A stretch of 64,000 nt of DNA from Dysidea avara. Lineage: Eukaryota; Porifera; Demospongiae; Dictyoceratida; Dysideidae. Below the pieces are notes generated by a model that saw only the letters and a list, made by a program, of their open reading frames with translations, was not told the origin of the DNA and did no database searches. The stretch's first letter is position 1. Each line of letters begins with the position of its first letter. Shown piece after piece: positions 1 to 31,460 of the stretch. Location of the stretch: contig NC_089280.1 of NCBI RefSeq assembly GCF_963678975.1, positions 17,706,780 to 17,770,779 on the forward strand, in the 5' to 3' direction. A program made the translations under genes and the position numbers.

Positions 1-592
1 AACTGTGTCTTTGGTGTGGGAGGAAAGTTGTGAGGTAGTAGTGGCTGAGTGTGCCCTTGTAAGACATGTTTCAGTTGAGCAGTCGTCGTTGAATCTATTC
101 CTCGGACTCTATCTAGTTCTATTTCATCAAGAGCTGTTTGTACAATTGTTCAATTGTTGTTCTTTTCTATTCAGTCATGTGATCAAGTTCATGAGTGTGA
201 ACGTGTTGTCTGTGTACACTAAATGCGATATAGTTCTAAGCTAAATACACATAGTAATTAGTCTATGACATAACTTAGGAGGTGGTGGTGGTATGTTGTC
301 CCATTAGATGACAGTAGCCACTGCAGTCTTCAATAAGGACACGTCAGTGCTCACAATATGGAATGAAGCTTTGGGAGTTAAAGTTTCCATTACAAAAGGA
401 CTTGTGGGCTTGGCTGGACAAGTTGAGGGGGAGTGAGATTCTTTGCAGTAAGCACATGTATGTTGGCCCTAGTTGTTAACACTAACTCGTGATGGAAGTT
501 AGGTATGTTCATGCATGGATCTAGTAAAAAAAATCTGCACACTGACTTCCAACTTCCAATTCTGCACGCTGACTTCCGACTTCCTTCTTTAT
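1..592. other. Left-edge sequence without a recognisable gene
   Basis: No ORF here resembles a known family. The missing N-terminal (DMAP1-binding) exons of DNMT1 would be expected upstream of 2738, but I could not find them here; they probably lie off the left edge or are too diverged to see by eye. Confidence 0.5.
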
Positions 593-2275
593 GTGATTTG
601 TGAAGCCATGCAATGTATTTTCAGTTACTACTAGCTCACTCATTCTTCATATTCACATTTGCTCCCTTCGTTACCAGTAGTGACATCACTATTATATCAG
701 TATGGGCACTACTGGCTGGTAGAGTGGTGTACTTTTGGCCACCTGTTGAAATTCTTGCAATATCCGGTCATGTTCCTTCACCTTGTCTTTTGCAGTAGTT
801 TAAATAAACAACTAAAATATCTTCATTGCATCCAATGCACATGTTTCTCTGCTGTTACAATGAGTAAAGGTTGGACTGTGCCTGCACATGGGCTGTCTTC
901 AGTTTATGTGATTGACCGTATCATTTCTTTGGAATTGCCACTAAATTACCGTAGTTTTTAGTAGTCACAGCAATTGCATGACTTGTATCACCCTGAAGCT
1001 GAGATCGGTTTCTGGAACTACACTAAAAGGCTGCCACACCTGAGAAAGTGGAAAGATCAAGTGAACTGGTCCCATGAAGTGGTTCCATGTGGGATACGAC
1101 AGATTTCTTTGTGGTTGTGTGGACTCTGCTGTTCAAGGTGGTATGTTTGGCTCCAGAATGTTAAACTTGTTGTTTTCCAAATAGTGGCTAGGTGGGTAAA
1201 GACACATAAGTGTTATAAAAAAAGATTGAAGCCATACAAAGTGTGATTTGTGAAGCTGTATAATATATTTCCAATTACACTGTATAGCTCACCCATTCTT
1301 CATATTCATATTCATGTTTACACTATTAGCAGTGACATCACTGTTTTATCAGTATGGCTACTACTAGCTGGTAGCAATGTAGAGTGGTGTACTCTTGGCC
1401 ACCTTTTCAAGTTGACAAGTCTGTGGTACTTAGTTTGTATCTTGAGTCTCGAGTCCTGTGGGATAAAAAGCCTGTGTTTTTCAATTGCACTAGCTTACTC
1501 ATTCTTCATATTGACATCTGCACCATTTGATATCAGTAGTGACATTACTGTTTTATCAGTATGGCCACTACTGGCTGGTAGCAATGTAGAGTGGTGTACT
1601 CTTGGCCACCTGTATTGTTGCAGCTAGTTGACAGGTCTGTGGTACTTAGTTTGTATCTTGAGTCTTGCGTCCTGTGGGATAAAAAGCCTGTGTTTTTCAA
1701 TTGCACTAGCTTACTCATTCTTCATATTGACATCTGCACCATTTGATATCAGTAGTGACATTACTGTTTTATCAGTATGGCCACTACTGGCTGGTAGCAA
1801 TGTAGAGTGGTGTACTCTTGGCCACCTGTATTGTTGCAGCTAGTTGACAGGTCTGTGGTACTTAGTTTGTATCTTGAGTCTTGCGTCCTGTGGGATAAAA
1901 AGCCTGTGTTTTTCAATTGCACTAGCTTACTCATTCTTCATATTGACATCTGCACCATTTGATATCAGTAGTGACATTACTGTTTTATCAGTATGGCCAC
2001 TACTGGCTGGTAGCAATGTAGAGTGGTGTACTCTTGGCCACCTGTATTGTTGCAGCTAGTTGACAGGTCTGTGGTACTTAGTTTGTATCTTGAGTCTTGC
2101 GTCCTGTGGGATAAAAAGCCTGTGTTTTTCAATTGCACTAGCTCACTCATTCTTCATATTGATATTAGCACCATTTGATATTAGTAGTGACATCACTGTT
2201 ATATCAGTATGGCCACTACTTGCAACAATGTGGAGTGGTATTCTCTTGTCCAGTTCTGTTGTTGCAACCAGTCAA
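593..2275. repeat. 216-bp tandem repeat (minisatellite) upstream of DNMT1
   Basis: Units start near 1412, 1628, 1844 and 2060, with an exact spacing of 216 bp. The units at 1628 and 1844 look identical. The unit at 2060 decays after about 2190. Two older diverged units lie upstream at about 1245-1411 and 593-800. Each unit contains the landmarks CATTCTTCATATT, ATCAGTATGGCCACTACT and GAGTGGTGTACTCTTGGCC. Because 216 is a multiple of three, each unit shows the same short ORF ending in a stop; I read this as a by-product, not a coding gene. Confidence 0.9.
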
Positions 2276-2737
2276 CATATCTGTGTGGTAGATATAAGCT
2301 GGAATATTGTTGCACCTCAGTGTCAGTTATTGCTGGCAAAGCATCTGCTGTCAACCAACTGATGTCGGCGTGTTTCTTTGTGGATACAAGCCTTTGCAAA
2401 CAACAGGCTAAGGAAATTTTGTCACTCGAATAGATTCTCTCTGTTCTCTGCCATCACCACGTTTCCTGCACACAATTTTAATTGCATTCTTAGTGTACTG
2501 CCTGGAATAGGTTCATGGGCTTTCAGTAAGCTAGGAGGTATGCTCAGCTACATGTGTGAAAACACTGATACACTGACAGTGGTCTGGAGATTTTACAAAG
2601 TCCTAAGTTATTTTTCATGTGAGGAAATTACTTGGAAATTTAAATTGATATGTTGATGGGCTGAGGGTTCTGTATTTAGTTCATTCTTGTGGTCTCATAT
2701 TGGTCTGGTATTGAACTGTACCTGGTCTCTCCCACAG
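2276..2737. other. Spacer or intron before first visible DNMT1 exon
   Basis: No repeat or recognisable gene. The segment ends in a pyrimidine-rich acceptor (CTCTCCCACAG) directly before the first DNMT1 exon I can read, so at least its right end is intron. Confidence 0.5.
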
Positions 2738-22443
<19,706 letters not shown>

Positions 22444-22905
22444 ACCATATTATCACACACATACATACACTCACCAACATACACATGTGTATATCATCCT
22501 CTGTAATATCTATGATTTATTTCACTATTGGTCTTCATACCAGAAATTAGCCGGACTAAATAATGCTTGGCATGTCTACCAACTTTGATGAATGCAAGTT
22601 TTACCACACAGCTAATATTGAGCAATATACAAGTTAATTAACAAAATTAATAATGATAAAAGTTTTTGAAGTTTATACAGGATGGGGCATTTTGGGGGAA
22701 ATTCCCTCCCATTTGTGGAGGAACCATACTTTGAATGAATTTAATGTTTAGTCAGGCCAAGATCACTTGAGAAGTATGTTTATGGCAAACCAACTGGAAC
22801 TATTCAAATACCCAACACCTTCATATGTACTAAATTATCATGCTGGTGTTGAAACCATTAGCTAATAGCTTTTGTGCATGACGGATTGTACACATAATTA
22901 ATAGA

Positions 22906-23403
22906 TAGTCTGGCGCCGCCCGCCCCTTCGCAAAAAGTAAGGGTCTGGTGAAATACAACCTAATCATTTCAAAAGGAATTCAATTAGACAGCGCACGTAA
23001 TGCTTGTTACGTAAGATGATTGCACTTCAATTCGAACAAAAGTATTGTGTTGCCAAGGCGATTTCTGTGTGAACGTCATTGGCATGCACTAATTGGCTAG
23101 CGCCGAATCTGGGCGCTAGAGTACAGTCGGTTGCAGGATTCTTGAAAAAAGTATGCCGTACCGTGAGTGTTTCCGTAATGCTCCTTGTGAGTAAATTTTA
23201 TTGTCCTTGCCACGGATTCAACAGCAATTGAACCACACTAATCTTTTTCCTCAGTCCGGCTGATCCGGCGTCACTACAGATAGTTTTCCAGCCCACGGAA
23301 TGTTTACGGCACGGGAAGAGAAATTTCAACAATTCTGCAATCGACTGTATCTGTATTTCACCAGACCCTTACTTTATGCGAAGGGGCGGGCGGCGCCAGA
23401 CTA
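22906..23403. mobile_element. Mutator-like (MULE) MITE, 498 bp, with 9-bp target duplication
   Basis: Inverted ends of about 50 bp: TAGTCTGGCGCCGCCCGCCC on the left, its complement on the right, then GTAAGGGTCTGGTGAAATAC in inverted form. The flanking direct repeat is ATTAATAGA (22897-22905 and 23404-23412). Long TIRs with a target duplication of about 9 bp fit Mutator-like elements. It lies between DNMT1 and gene A. The corresponding spacer of the second unit (46004-46770) lacks it. Confidence 0.78.
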
Positions 23404-23519
23404 ATTAATAGAGTGGAGGGGCACAATCAGTTTACAATATGTGCGCACGTGAGATTACGTAACTACGATTAGTCTAAAGCGCACAGCGCGTATTGGGTGT
23501 ATGATACAATACCATAGCT

Positions 23520-26500
23520 ATGACTGCTCGTTGTGTGATTCTGGCGGCTGTTTCGTTTTTCCTTGCTGTACATCTTTCGCAGCAGGCTACTCTGACAGAG
23601 CAATGTAGTTCAGCCATATTACGGTTTACTGTAAACAATCAAGGAATGCTCCCATCGTATTGCCAGAACGAGATACTAGAGAGATTTAACGATCAAGGTT
23701 ATCGTATAGATTTCACACAAGAAGAAGTTGAAGATATTTGTCAGATTGACTTTTGCTTAGCCTACCTTCAAGAAGTGGGACTTAATTGCAAAACTTTTGT
23801 AAGTTCAGAAGTGATCATATTCTGTATCCTGTGGGTGCATGTTTGGTGTTCATAATATAGGGAGGGTCTGCAATGTATGTCTTAACTGGCAACTATGCAT
23901 TTAGGATGTGGTGGTTACTTCTCAGGTATTTTGTTAGTGACTACTTTAGTTACATGTAGCTGTGTATTACAACAAAGTTTTCCTTGCCACGCCCACTCAT
24001 TGCATACCAGACTGGGTGTGCCTCCATCCTAAGGACTCGCATCACTTATAATTTTCTGTAATCAATGATGATTTGCGTGTGTGTGTGTTAATAACTGCCA
24101 TGAAGTCGGCTACTATGTCATATAGCTATGAAATAAAATGTTGGATGTATACGTTTGCAGTTGTCCTCAGCTGTCCGTGAAAAGAAATAACTCAAGCTCA
24201 CTAATACCCAGAGATATCCAATTTGTTATATGATAGTTTTCTTTTTCATCATAGGCACATGTAGATCAACACAATTTCCTTAATGAATTTTAGGTGCCAG
24301 TTAAGGAAGATACACCAGTAAACCATATGCTTGATTTTTATCCACTGATGTACTCAAGGGGTCTGACACAAACTAGAATCCAATACATATAACGTTTGGA
24401 ATCACGTGTGGAATGGAATGTTAATATTTCCACAAGCTGTAACCTAAAAATTAATGGGATTTGAAGAAGTTTTGGTTGACATCAGACCCTCAAAACAGTT
24501 AATACAACTATGGGATATGTAACCTCGTGATAAAGTGCACTGATTACAACTCTGACTCACTGCAATTACAGCAATCACAATAAAAAGTATTATACATGCA
24601 ATAACTAACAGCTTGTTTCACTTGACAGTACATCACTGATGTGAAACTGAGTTTTTTACTGAATCCTTGATGATATCAGAGACTGTGTAGAAGTGTATAG
24701 CTAATTGCTATAATTATATGCATGAGCATGAACAGTTCTATGGTATTAAATAAATATAAAACATGCATGGGAAATTTGTAGTTTGCATGTAAAAGATTGG
24801 ATTAATGGAATCGATAGCATGCAATTTATTGTGATGTCAAATAATCCAAGTGTGCATACAGAGTCCAGTACACAGAATGTATAAATTTTGCTCACTTCGA
24901 TTATAAGATTGTGGTGGTAGAAAATAAATGGTAAGTGCATTTTAAAAAATCATATGGAGGAAATGTGAAGCATGATCCTGGTTGATAGCCAATGCAAATC
25001 ATTATTATAAAGTATAGTCGTTACAATTAAAAGTGTGGAGATCACCAATCCCTTTGTTGGTTTTTGTTTTTTGTTTGTTCTTTCCAATTTATTTTTAGGG
25101 GATGACAGCATCAGCCAAGGCTGTTCTTCAGCTGTGCCTTGGATTGTACATATACAATATGTTCCCGGTTTAGTAGCTGGTGGCTGAATCAATGGGGGTA
25201 AAGTTTCTTGCTCAAGGAAACAACAGTAGTCCCTGTTCAAGCATTGAACTTGGGTCTTGATCACCAGGCCGATGCCCTACCACCTAGTCTGCTACTGCCC
25301 TCCGGTTTTGTTGCTATAGGGATTAAATACCTGACCGTTCCATTTAGCTGATTGTTGATGGATTAAGTCTCTATATACTGTTCCTCAAGCATAATTGTTA
25401 TGTCAATGTTCAAAAGCTATGAATTTCACAGTTAGGCAATATTCACATGTGAATGTGTGTGCAGGATGATTGCAATATTATGTTTAGTTTGTGGAATACA
25501 GTAAGAATCCCACCTGCATTGCTCTATTTCAAGGTTTGGTAGATGAGTAACTGTTGTGTGACCTTGTACATTAATGTGTTGTTACACAATATTATTGTTA
25601 TAGTTCACAATTTTCATAATCTAAACAGTTGCAAAAGCTCATCTAAATGAAAATTTAGTAACTAAATAATTTTTTTTGCTACATCATTAACATCATATAT
25701 AGCTAGAAGATCTGCATTATCACATGTACTGTATCTCTTTAGCCTAAGGAGGATCTTTATTGCTTGGATTCTCCAGCAATATTTGCATTACTGTGTGCTA
25801 CTAGTAACAGTAGTGTAAATTGCTATAATTCACTGGTCAGTCAAGGAGTTGTCGGATACCCACAATTGGTATGTGTGTATATTATGATCAGTGGTGTAAA
25901 TCTGTGTACTGGGACTAATCCAGTTTCCTGATTATATATGTTATTAATATATAGTTTGTGTTTTATTTGAACAGTTAAAGCCATGTCTTGATTCCTTGTA
26001 CAATGCGGAGAGTTGTTCAGATCATTGTAGAAATGTATGTTGACTGTTGTATTGTAGTTTGTTGTCGCAGTATTCTAATTTTGTATGGTTAAACCATCAC
26101 TTGTGGTTAGATTGGTGTGGAATTTAAGTTGTGGGTAGAGGGAGCACCTATAGGCAATTTGAAAAGATACAATAACATGAAGCTGAATAGTAGCTGCAAT
26201 CATAAGTAATCAACACAAAGAAAACTTCTACACTCTCTCACAAAATAATTATTGACCAGAAACTGGCCTCACAATACCTTCATGCCTCGTAATACCTTCA
26301 GTATTGGTTAGGTATAGTCAACTCCAAAAGTGCCTTCTGTGTGACATGAAACACTTCTAATATAGGTTGGTATGGAGTTTCAAAAAAATGTTCAGTGAAA
26401 TTTTCTGCTGACTAACTGACTGACTGACTGACTGGATAGGCCTGTATAAATCAATAATGGCTAAAGCTATGGACTTGATTTTTCACTGTTAGACACTGTT

Positions 26501-26849
26501 CAGTTTTCCATACACGATGCTTACATTATGGACTTACTATTGTCCTCCTTTGTTATTTTTACTGATAGTACAAGATGTAAATTTGCAGCATCGGCTTTCC
26601 CATGCATTTATAATGGGAATTGTCCATATTTTCTGTAGTGACTGGGTTGATTGTGGAGGGGCTTCTTGTACTGTTCTTTGTTTGTAATGTTATGGCTAAA
26701 ATGAAGTGTAATGGTCACTTTCAGTAAATGATAGTTACGGTGTGCATTCAGATGTAATATTAATTTTATGACATGCCAGCAGGATTGTAGGAAAACAGGA
26801 ATGGGATGGGAACAGAAAGCAGGAAAATGCCTGATAAGAGTCATCATGT

Positions 26850-26887
<38 letters not shown>

Positions 26888-28131
26888 TATGTATATGTTG
26901 GATTTTACAGTACAATGTTTCTTTGCAGAATTATTGAAACCTCTCACTAAAATGATTAAAACATTCTAACAGAGCAGCCACCCATATACAATATTTTAGT
27001 AAAACAGTCAAAAATGTTTTGTTAACTATTCTACCTATTCTACCAGGGACCTGGATTGAAAGCATGTGAATTGATGGACTGTAGTAGGTTTAGAAGAGCT
27101 AAGTCATCAACACTGAAAGTTGGCTACTCTGTTAAAACTATGAACGATAGACATTAAGCATGCACTGATGAGAGGATCACAATGTGTACTAGTTTACTGA
27201 CAGTGCCCATTATAGGCTTTGGAAATTGGCATTTATGAAAAGTATATGCAGTTGAACATTCATTTTATCTATTATGCTATGCTGCACTGCTCAAATTTTT
27301 ATGCTCACTTTATTTCGTTGTGCTGAACATATACATATTAAATGGATGTTCAAGTTACATAATCATGTTGTGTTGTAATGTGTGGTGACATTGACTAGTA
27401 CATTATATAGCTTATTGACGTTTAGTTCTTTGTTTTTAGCTTCTCATGAATGCCGACTGCTGCTTTGTCAGCTACTATGCGTTTATGATTGATGCATTTG
27501 TTAATGATGGAGGGTAAGTGTAATTTTAAATGAAAAGTTTGGAGTCACTAAAGTTTGGAGGCAAATTCGGTGAATCAAGGAAATTCACCAAACTTTATTT
27601 GCCAATTAGTTTAATTTATATTGACTGCATGGTAAATTTGCCAAACTTTTATCCGCCAACCATGTTTTGCATGCTGATCCTCCAAACTTAAACTTTCGTC
27701 ATTTACAGTAGTTAGTTGCCCATAAGTTGTGTTGTGATTGTAATACACATGTACTATTTTATTCAGAATGACAGTATTTGACACTGAAACCGTCAATGAG
27801 TCAATATGGGATTGGTGTCAATTACCCAGCCCTGGAGTATGCCCTGGTGTGAATCTCATGGATGTGGCGGTATGTCTAGCTTTTATCATTGAGAGCTACA
27901 ACTGCAAAGAGAAATATATGCAATTTATATAATTTTATTATCCAGACACGGAATAACAGTGCTACCTGTGAACCAACTGTTACTGAGGCACCCACTAGTG
28001 ATGTCACTGATGCATCATCGATGAACATGTCAAATGTGACCACTGGTGATGCAGCATTACCAGCATCCATGTCCAGCCTTTGTGTAATAACATTGTCAGT
28101 ATTACTGGCATTTATTGCTGGTGGATTGTAG
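23520..28131 (+). CDS. Gene A: secreted cysteine-rich, probably GPI-anchored protein (6 exons)
   Basis: I do not recognise this family. Exons 23520-23798, 25743-25868, 25975-26034, 27440-27513, 27767-27869 and 27946-28131 join in frame to about 275 aa. Visible: an N-terminal signal peptide (residues 1 to about 22, hydrophobic VILAAVSFFLAV); an ectodomain with 16 cysteines (5, 3, 3, 2, 2 and 1 by exon); motifs RIDFTQEEVEDIC, CLDSPAIFALLC, LYNAESC, NADCCFVSYYAFMID and WDWC; a Ser/Thr/Asn-rich stalk with N-glycosylation sites; and a hydrophobic C-terminus (LCVITLSVLLAFIAGG) ending at the stop, as in GPI signals. The even cysteine number suggests disulfides. Exon lengths and cysteines match genes B and C. 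A likely AATAAA signal is at 28352. Cell-surface or secreted role is inferred; function unknown. Confidence 0.88.
25035..25312 (-). mobile_element. tRNA-derived SINE in gene A intron 1
   Basis: Read on the minus strand it starts with a tRNA-like head: A-box-like TAGCAGACTAGGTGG, then B-box-like AGTTCAATGC. A body follows containing CTTGAGCAAGAAACTTTACC, resembling conserved SINE core domains, and then an A-rich tail (AACAAAAAACAAAAACC). The matching intron of gene B appears to lack it. Confidence 0.65.
26853..26882. repeat. (TA)n microsatellite
   Basis: Perfect TA run in the gene A intron between exons 3 and 4. Confidence 0.9.
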
Positions 28132-28369
28132 CTAACATTTTTTAAAACTTTAGAGCATTTATTTTAGACGAGCACTTTATTGTAGATGGTTCAACCAAGT
28201 CATGATACTGCACATACGTAGCTACGTACAATCTGTACTCAATGTAACTAGTTCCACTCTTTTATATTAGATTCATATGCACATTCATTCACATCCTGTA
28301 AAGCTATATCTGTGCCCATTCGTCATTGTACAAATTCATTATTTGATGACAAATAAACCGTAGCAGATT

Positions 28370-28493
28370 GCCCTGAGGCGTGTCTCACCCTACACATGTG
28401 CGAGTTTGCCAATTCAGTTGTTGCTGGTCAAGGTACTGGTGCAGTACATACAAGATGTTAATGGTGCTGCTATTTACTACTATGATGATGTTA
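28370..28493 (+). pseudogene. Truncated 5' end of a gene C copy (promoter plus start of exon 1)
   Basis: The sequence from GAGGCGTGTCTC through the start codon matches 51795-51940 of gene C, including CAGTTGTTGCTGGTCAAGG and the ATG. The copied exon encodes only 13 residues (start of a signal peptide) and then meets TAA because the sequence switches to DNMT1 intron DNA at 28491-28493. It is the left part of the duplication seam. Confidence 0.88.
28491..28493. other. Tandem segmental duplication breakpoint
   Basis: Left of this point the sequence aligns with gene C exon 1 (up to about 51940). Right of it the sequence aligns with the DNMT1 intron from 5630 (TATAAGTGACCTCCATTAGG). The shared bases at the join are TTA, a 3-bp microhomology. 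Confidence 0.88.
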
Positions 28494-28656
28494 TAAGTGA
28501 CCTCCATTAGGAAGGTTTTTTCTAGCTATCATCCATTCGTCTATAGCTTTCATAAAACATGAATGTTAGTACTAACAGTTTTTTTAATTTTTTATTTACA
28601 TGGTATGCAGTAGTAATTTGGATTTAAACAGTATTCTGTGTATTTCTAATTTTCAG

Positions 28657-29538
28657 ATAATCAGAATATATTGAGGATGCTCCAGATGCCAGTTATGAGG
28701 ATCTGCTCAACTAGATAGAGGTGGGCATTAGTTGTAATAATACTTGTTGCTATAGTTACTACTATACAGACCACAGTTTCACCCCACAATACAGCTTGTA
28801 CCAGTTTTGCTGAAGACTCTCTCCTTCATCATGCACAGTTCATCGTTGAACAGGTGCAGTGTCTTTATAATGTCATATGTGATTTCTTTGAAATAAATAT
28901 AATTACAAAGATCACTGCACCAATTGTGAATCTAATTTGAATTAGTCACATGATATATTTGGTTGTACTCACTACAGGTGGAAAGTTATGGTCGCTATGG
29001 TGATCCTGATGAAGATGAGCTGCTGGTAGCTCCTTGTATGAGAGCTCTCATTAAACTAGCTGGAGTGACCCTAGGAAAGAGGTCTGTACTATTTATAGTG
29101 ATCATTGGTATGTATGGCAACATGCATTTTTCCTTTTATGTGATTTTTTGTATTTAGTTTATTGCGGGGTATATGGTGTTTAAAGAAAACCTAGTTTACT
29201 GGAATTATATACAACTTTGTTTTGGAATTTTGGAGAGCTATTAGGTATATAAAGCAATTCTATATGTTTTGTTTGTGTAGGTTAGCAGTTAGAAAGGACA
29301 AGATACGTATTCAAAGAGACAAGCAGAAGAAGCCAAAGTTTACTATGGTATGCACAGTATCTTGCTCTGATCCTCTAATAGAGCAATCAGGGAGCCTGAA
29401 TGCACTACACAAGCATGCTACCTCATGTATCGCCAGACATTCAGTAGGTACATGGTAATATTTATAGTTAGCTCATCAGTAGGGCATACCAGCTATGAAT
29501 TCTGTATTGATCTGTTACAGGCCACAACTACTCCACTT
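28657..29538 (+). pseudogene. DNMT1: Second DNMT1 copy, 5' fragment (end of RFTS region), broken
   Basis: Homologous to the DNMT1 exons starting at 5794, 5912, 6124, 7094 and 7349, at 28657-28720, 28770-28853, 28978-29081, 29281-29347 and 29521-29538. The first has a 2-bp deletion (ATAATCAGAATAT against ATAATCATAGAATAT) and an AAG-to-TAG stop. The last is cut after 18 bp by a hAT-like MITE. Promoter, N-terminus and most RFTS exons were never included in the duplicated unit, so this is a 5'-truncated pseudogene. Confidence 0.93.
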
Positions 29539-29539
29539 G

Positions 29540-30062
29540 CAGTGTTGGGAGTAACGCGCTACTTATGTAACGCGTTACGTAATATTATTACTTTTGTGGT
29601 AACAAAGTAATAATAACGAAATACGCTATAAAAACAGGTAATATAACTCAAGTTACTTTACTTGCAAATGTAACGCGTTACCTAAGTAATATAGTTACTG
29701 TAACGAATCTAATATTACGTAATATCATTACTAAAAGTAACGAAGTTACTAATCTCGTTAGTAACCCACTGAGTAACGCCTAGCCACAACGAAGTAATGA
29801 AGCCTACTAAATGAGGCTTATTCACCAGCTACTTACTTATATCAAGACTTGCACATTCTCCAACAACGCAATCGTGTCACGTGATAAGGTGGTAGTTTCA
29901 CACGTGATAGCTTAAGGCTATGGACACAAAGTAATATAATATGTAATGTTATTACAGTTACTTTATTTTATGGGTAATATGTAACTGTAACTAAATAGTT
30001 CAGCTGCAAGTAATATGTAATATGTAACTAGTTACTTTTACAAAGTAACTTGCCCAACACTG
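29540..30062. mobile_element. hAT-like MITE, copy 1 (523 bp)
   Basis: Ends CAGTGTTGGGAGTAACGC and CAAAGTAACTTGCCCAACACTG are inverted. The interior is full of GTAACG/CGTTAC steps. CTTG occurs on both outer sides, but a convincing 8-bp target duplication is not visible, so the hAT label is tentative. A second copy in inverse orientation lies at about 52325-52860. No ORF. Confidence 0.7.
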
Positions 30063-30145
30063 CTTGTAGATGAATTGTCTATAAGATTAACTTGATTCTA
30101 TTATAATGGAGTAAATCATAAGTGTAGCTGAATGCTCTATTAGGC

Positions 30146-30503
30146 CACTCCAAATAAATTCTCTGTTTCCCGTCCTGGACTCAGGCATATTTGTATGCGG
30201 GCGGTCCATTTCCATTATTTCATTATAGCTTTTCAAGCCATTATTTGCCTGGCACAGCCAAAAAGGCTGCACAAAAGCATGTTCCTTCCTTTGTAAGTTG
30301 CAAAAACAACACAAACGTGAAGTTTGTGCTGACTTGATAGCACTGCTGATACGTCAGCTGACACTGTTCAAGATAGCTTTTACTGAGCCTATCAGTATGC
30401 AAGAATAACCGAAAAATAATGGAAGAATACAGAATAATGGAATATTTAGAGCTGGCAGTAACCAGATGCGGGCGGTGGACGGGAAACAGAATTTATGCCT
30501 TAG
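30146..30503. mobile_element. Small inverted-repeat element (unclassified MITE)
   Basis: AAATTCTCTGTTTCCCGTCC near the left end faces GGACGGGAAACAGAATTTAT near the right end, and ATGCGGGCGG lies inside both ends. No ORF. The outer limits and target site are uncertain. Confidence 0.5.
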
Positions 30504-30602
30504 GGTGACTGTTCTATTAGAGTATCTCGATCTCGCATATGCTACACGTAGTTGGCTTTGGAATCATAACTCAGTAGTTTGTAATCCGATTCTTCTGTAC
30601 TA

Positions 30603-30691
30603 TAGTCTCGCGTGCCAGACGGTTTGTGTGGGGGGCGGCAAATAAACGTTTATTTGCCGCCCCCACACAAACCGTCTGGCACGCGAGACTA
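30603..30691. mobile_element. TIR-only palindromic mini-element with 11-bp target duplication
   Basis: An 89-bp almost perfect palindrome (one indel in a G tract) starting TAGTCTCGCGTGCCAGACGG and centred on AACGTT. The flanks are a direct repeat CTTCTGTACTA. The outer bases resemble the MULE-like element at 22906 (TAGTCTGGCG), suggesting the same superfamily reduced to its ends. Confidence 0.75.
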
Positions 30692-31460
30692 CTTCTGTAC
30701 TACTGCAAGGACTTTCTATGATAATTATTCCAGTTACACACCGATTTTCAGCTCATTGCTCTAAGCGGTTTGCCTGGTAGGCGTGAAAACTAATAGTTAT
30801 TTTATCATAGATAATAATTATATACCTTACCCGGGATTGGAAACCGGAGTAAATTCAATACAAAATGCGCGAGCCGTCAGCATTGCAATAATCAACACCT
30901 TACCTTTGATCGGTATGGATTCATCTGGCACAAGAAGAACAAAGAGAAAGGGCAGATAAGCCTTCTAGGAGCAGAGATGAAAAGGATTTCTTATTATGGT
31001 AAAAAAGTTATACTGTTGTTTTACTGGTGTATGATCGTATAAATTTCGAGAGCGAATCTCGTAGAACGCGTTTTGTGCAAAAATGACTATTAGATCGCAC
31101 CCTCGTGGTTCGGGGTTCTGAGAGCACGATAGAAGCGTTCTTTTTCCATGTAAATGGTACTGATTGAAAGCTAAGACGTTAGTATATCCATTCATGTAAG
31201 CCAAAACTTTTAGTTCCGCCGTTCTGTGGTGAATTGACAGCACTGCATGATGAACTGCGAAGTAAGAATTTTTGCAGTGCTACAGTTCGGGGTTCACAGG
31301 CCTTTTTATAGACGTTTTTAGCTAACTTTCTGACGTATTTCCAGTAATTCACACATACACAAATCTATTTATTTTTATTTATTTATGATTACTGGTCAGT
31401 CAGCACAGCTGGTGTGCCCAGGAAAAAAAAAGGAATCACAGTATTAGGTACAATTATATA

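Noticed and set aside
1250-2362. Repeated ORFs of about 71 aa with a WYLVCILSL start
   Set aside because: They follow exactly from the 216-bp tandem repeat having a period divisible by three. Each carries its own stop and no family resemblance is seen.
1-2737. DNMT1 first exons (DMAP1-binding domain)
   Set aside because: Looked for charged helical coding sequence with plausible splice sites upstream of 2738 and found nothing convincing, so the gene is left 5'-partial.
25260-25312. A tRNA gene on the minus strand
   Set aside because: A-box and B-box-like stretches are present, but there is no complete cloverleaf, and a SINE body and A-rich tail follow. It is better read as a tRNA-derived SINE.
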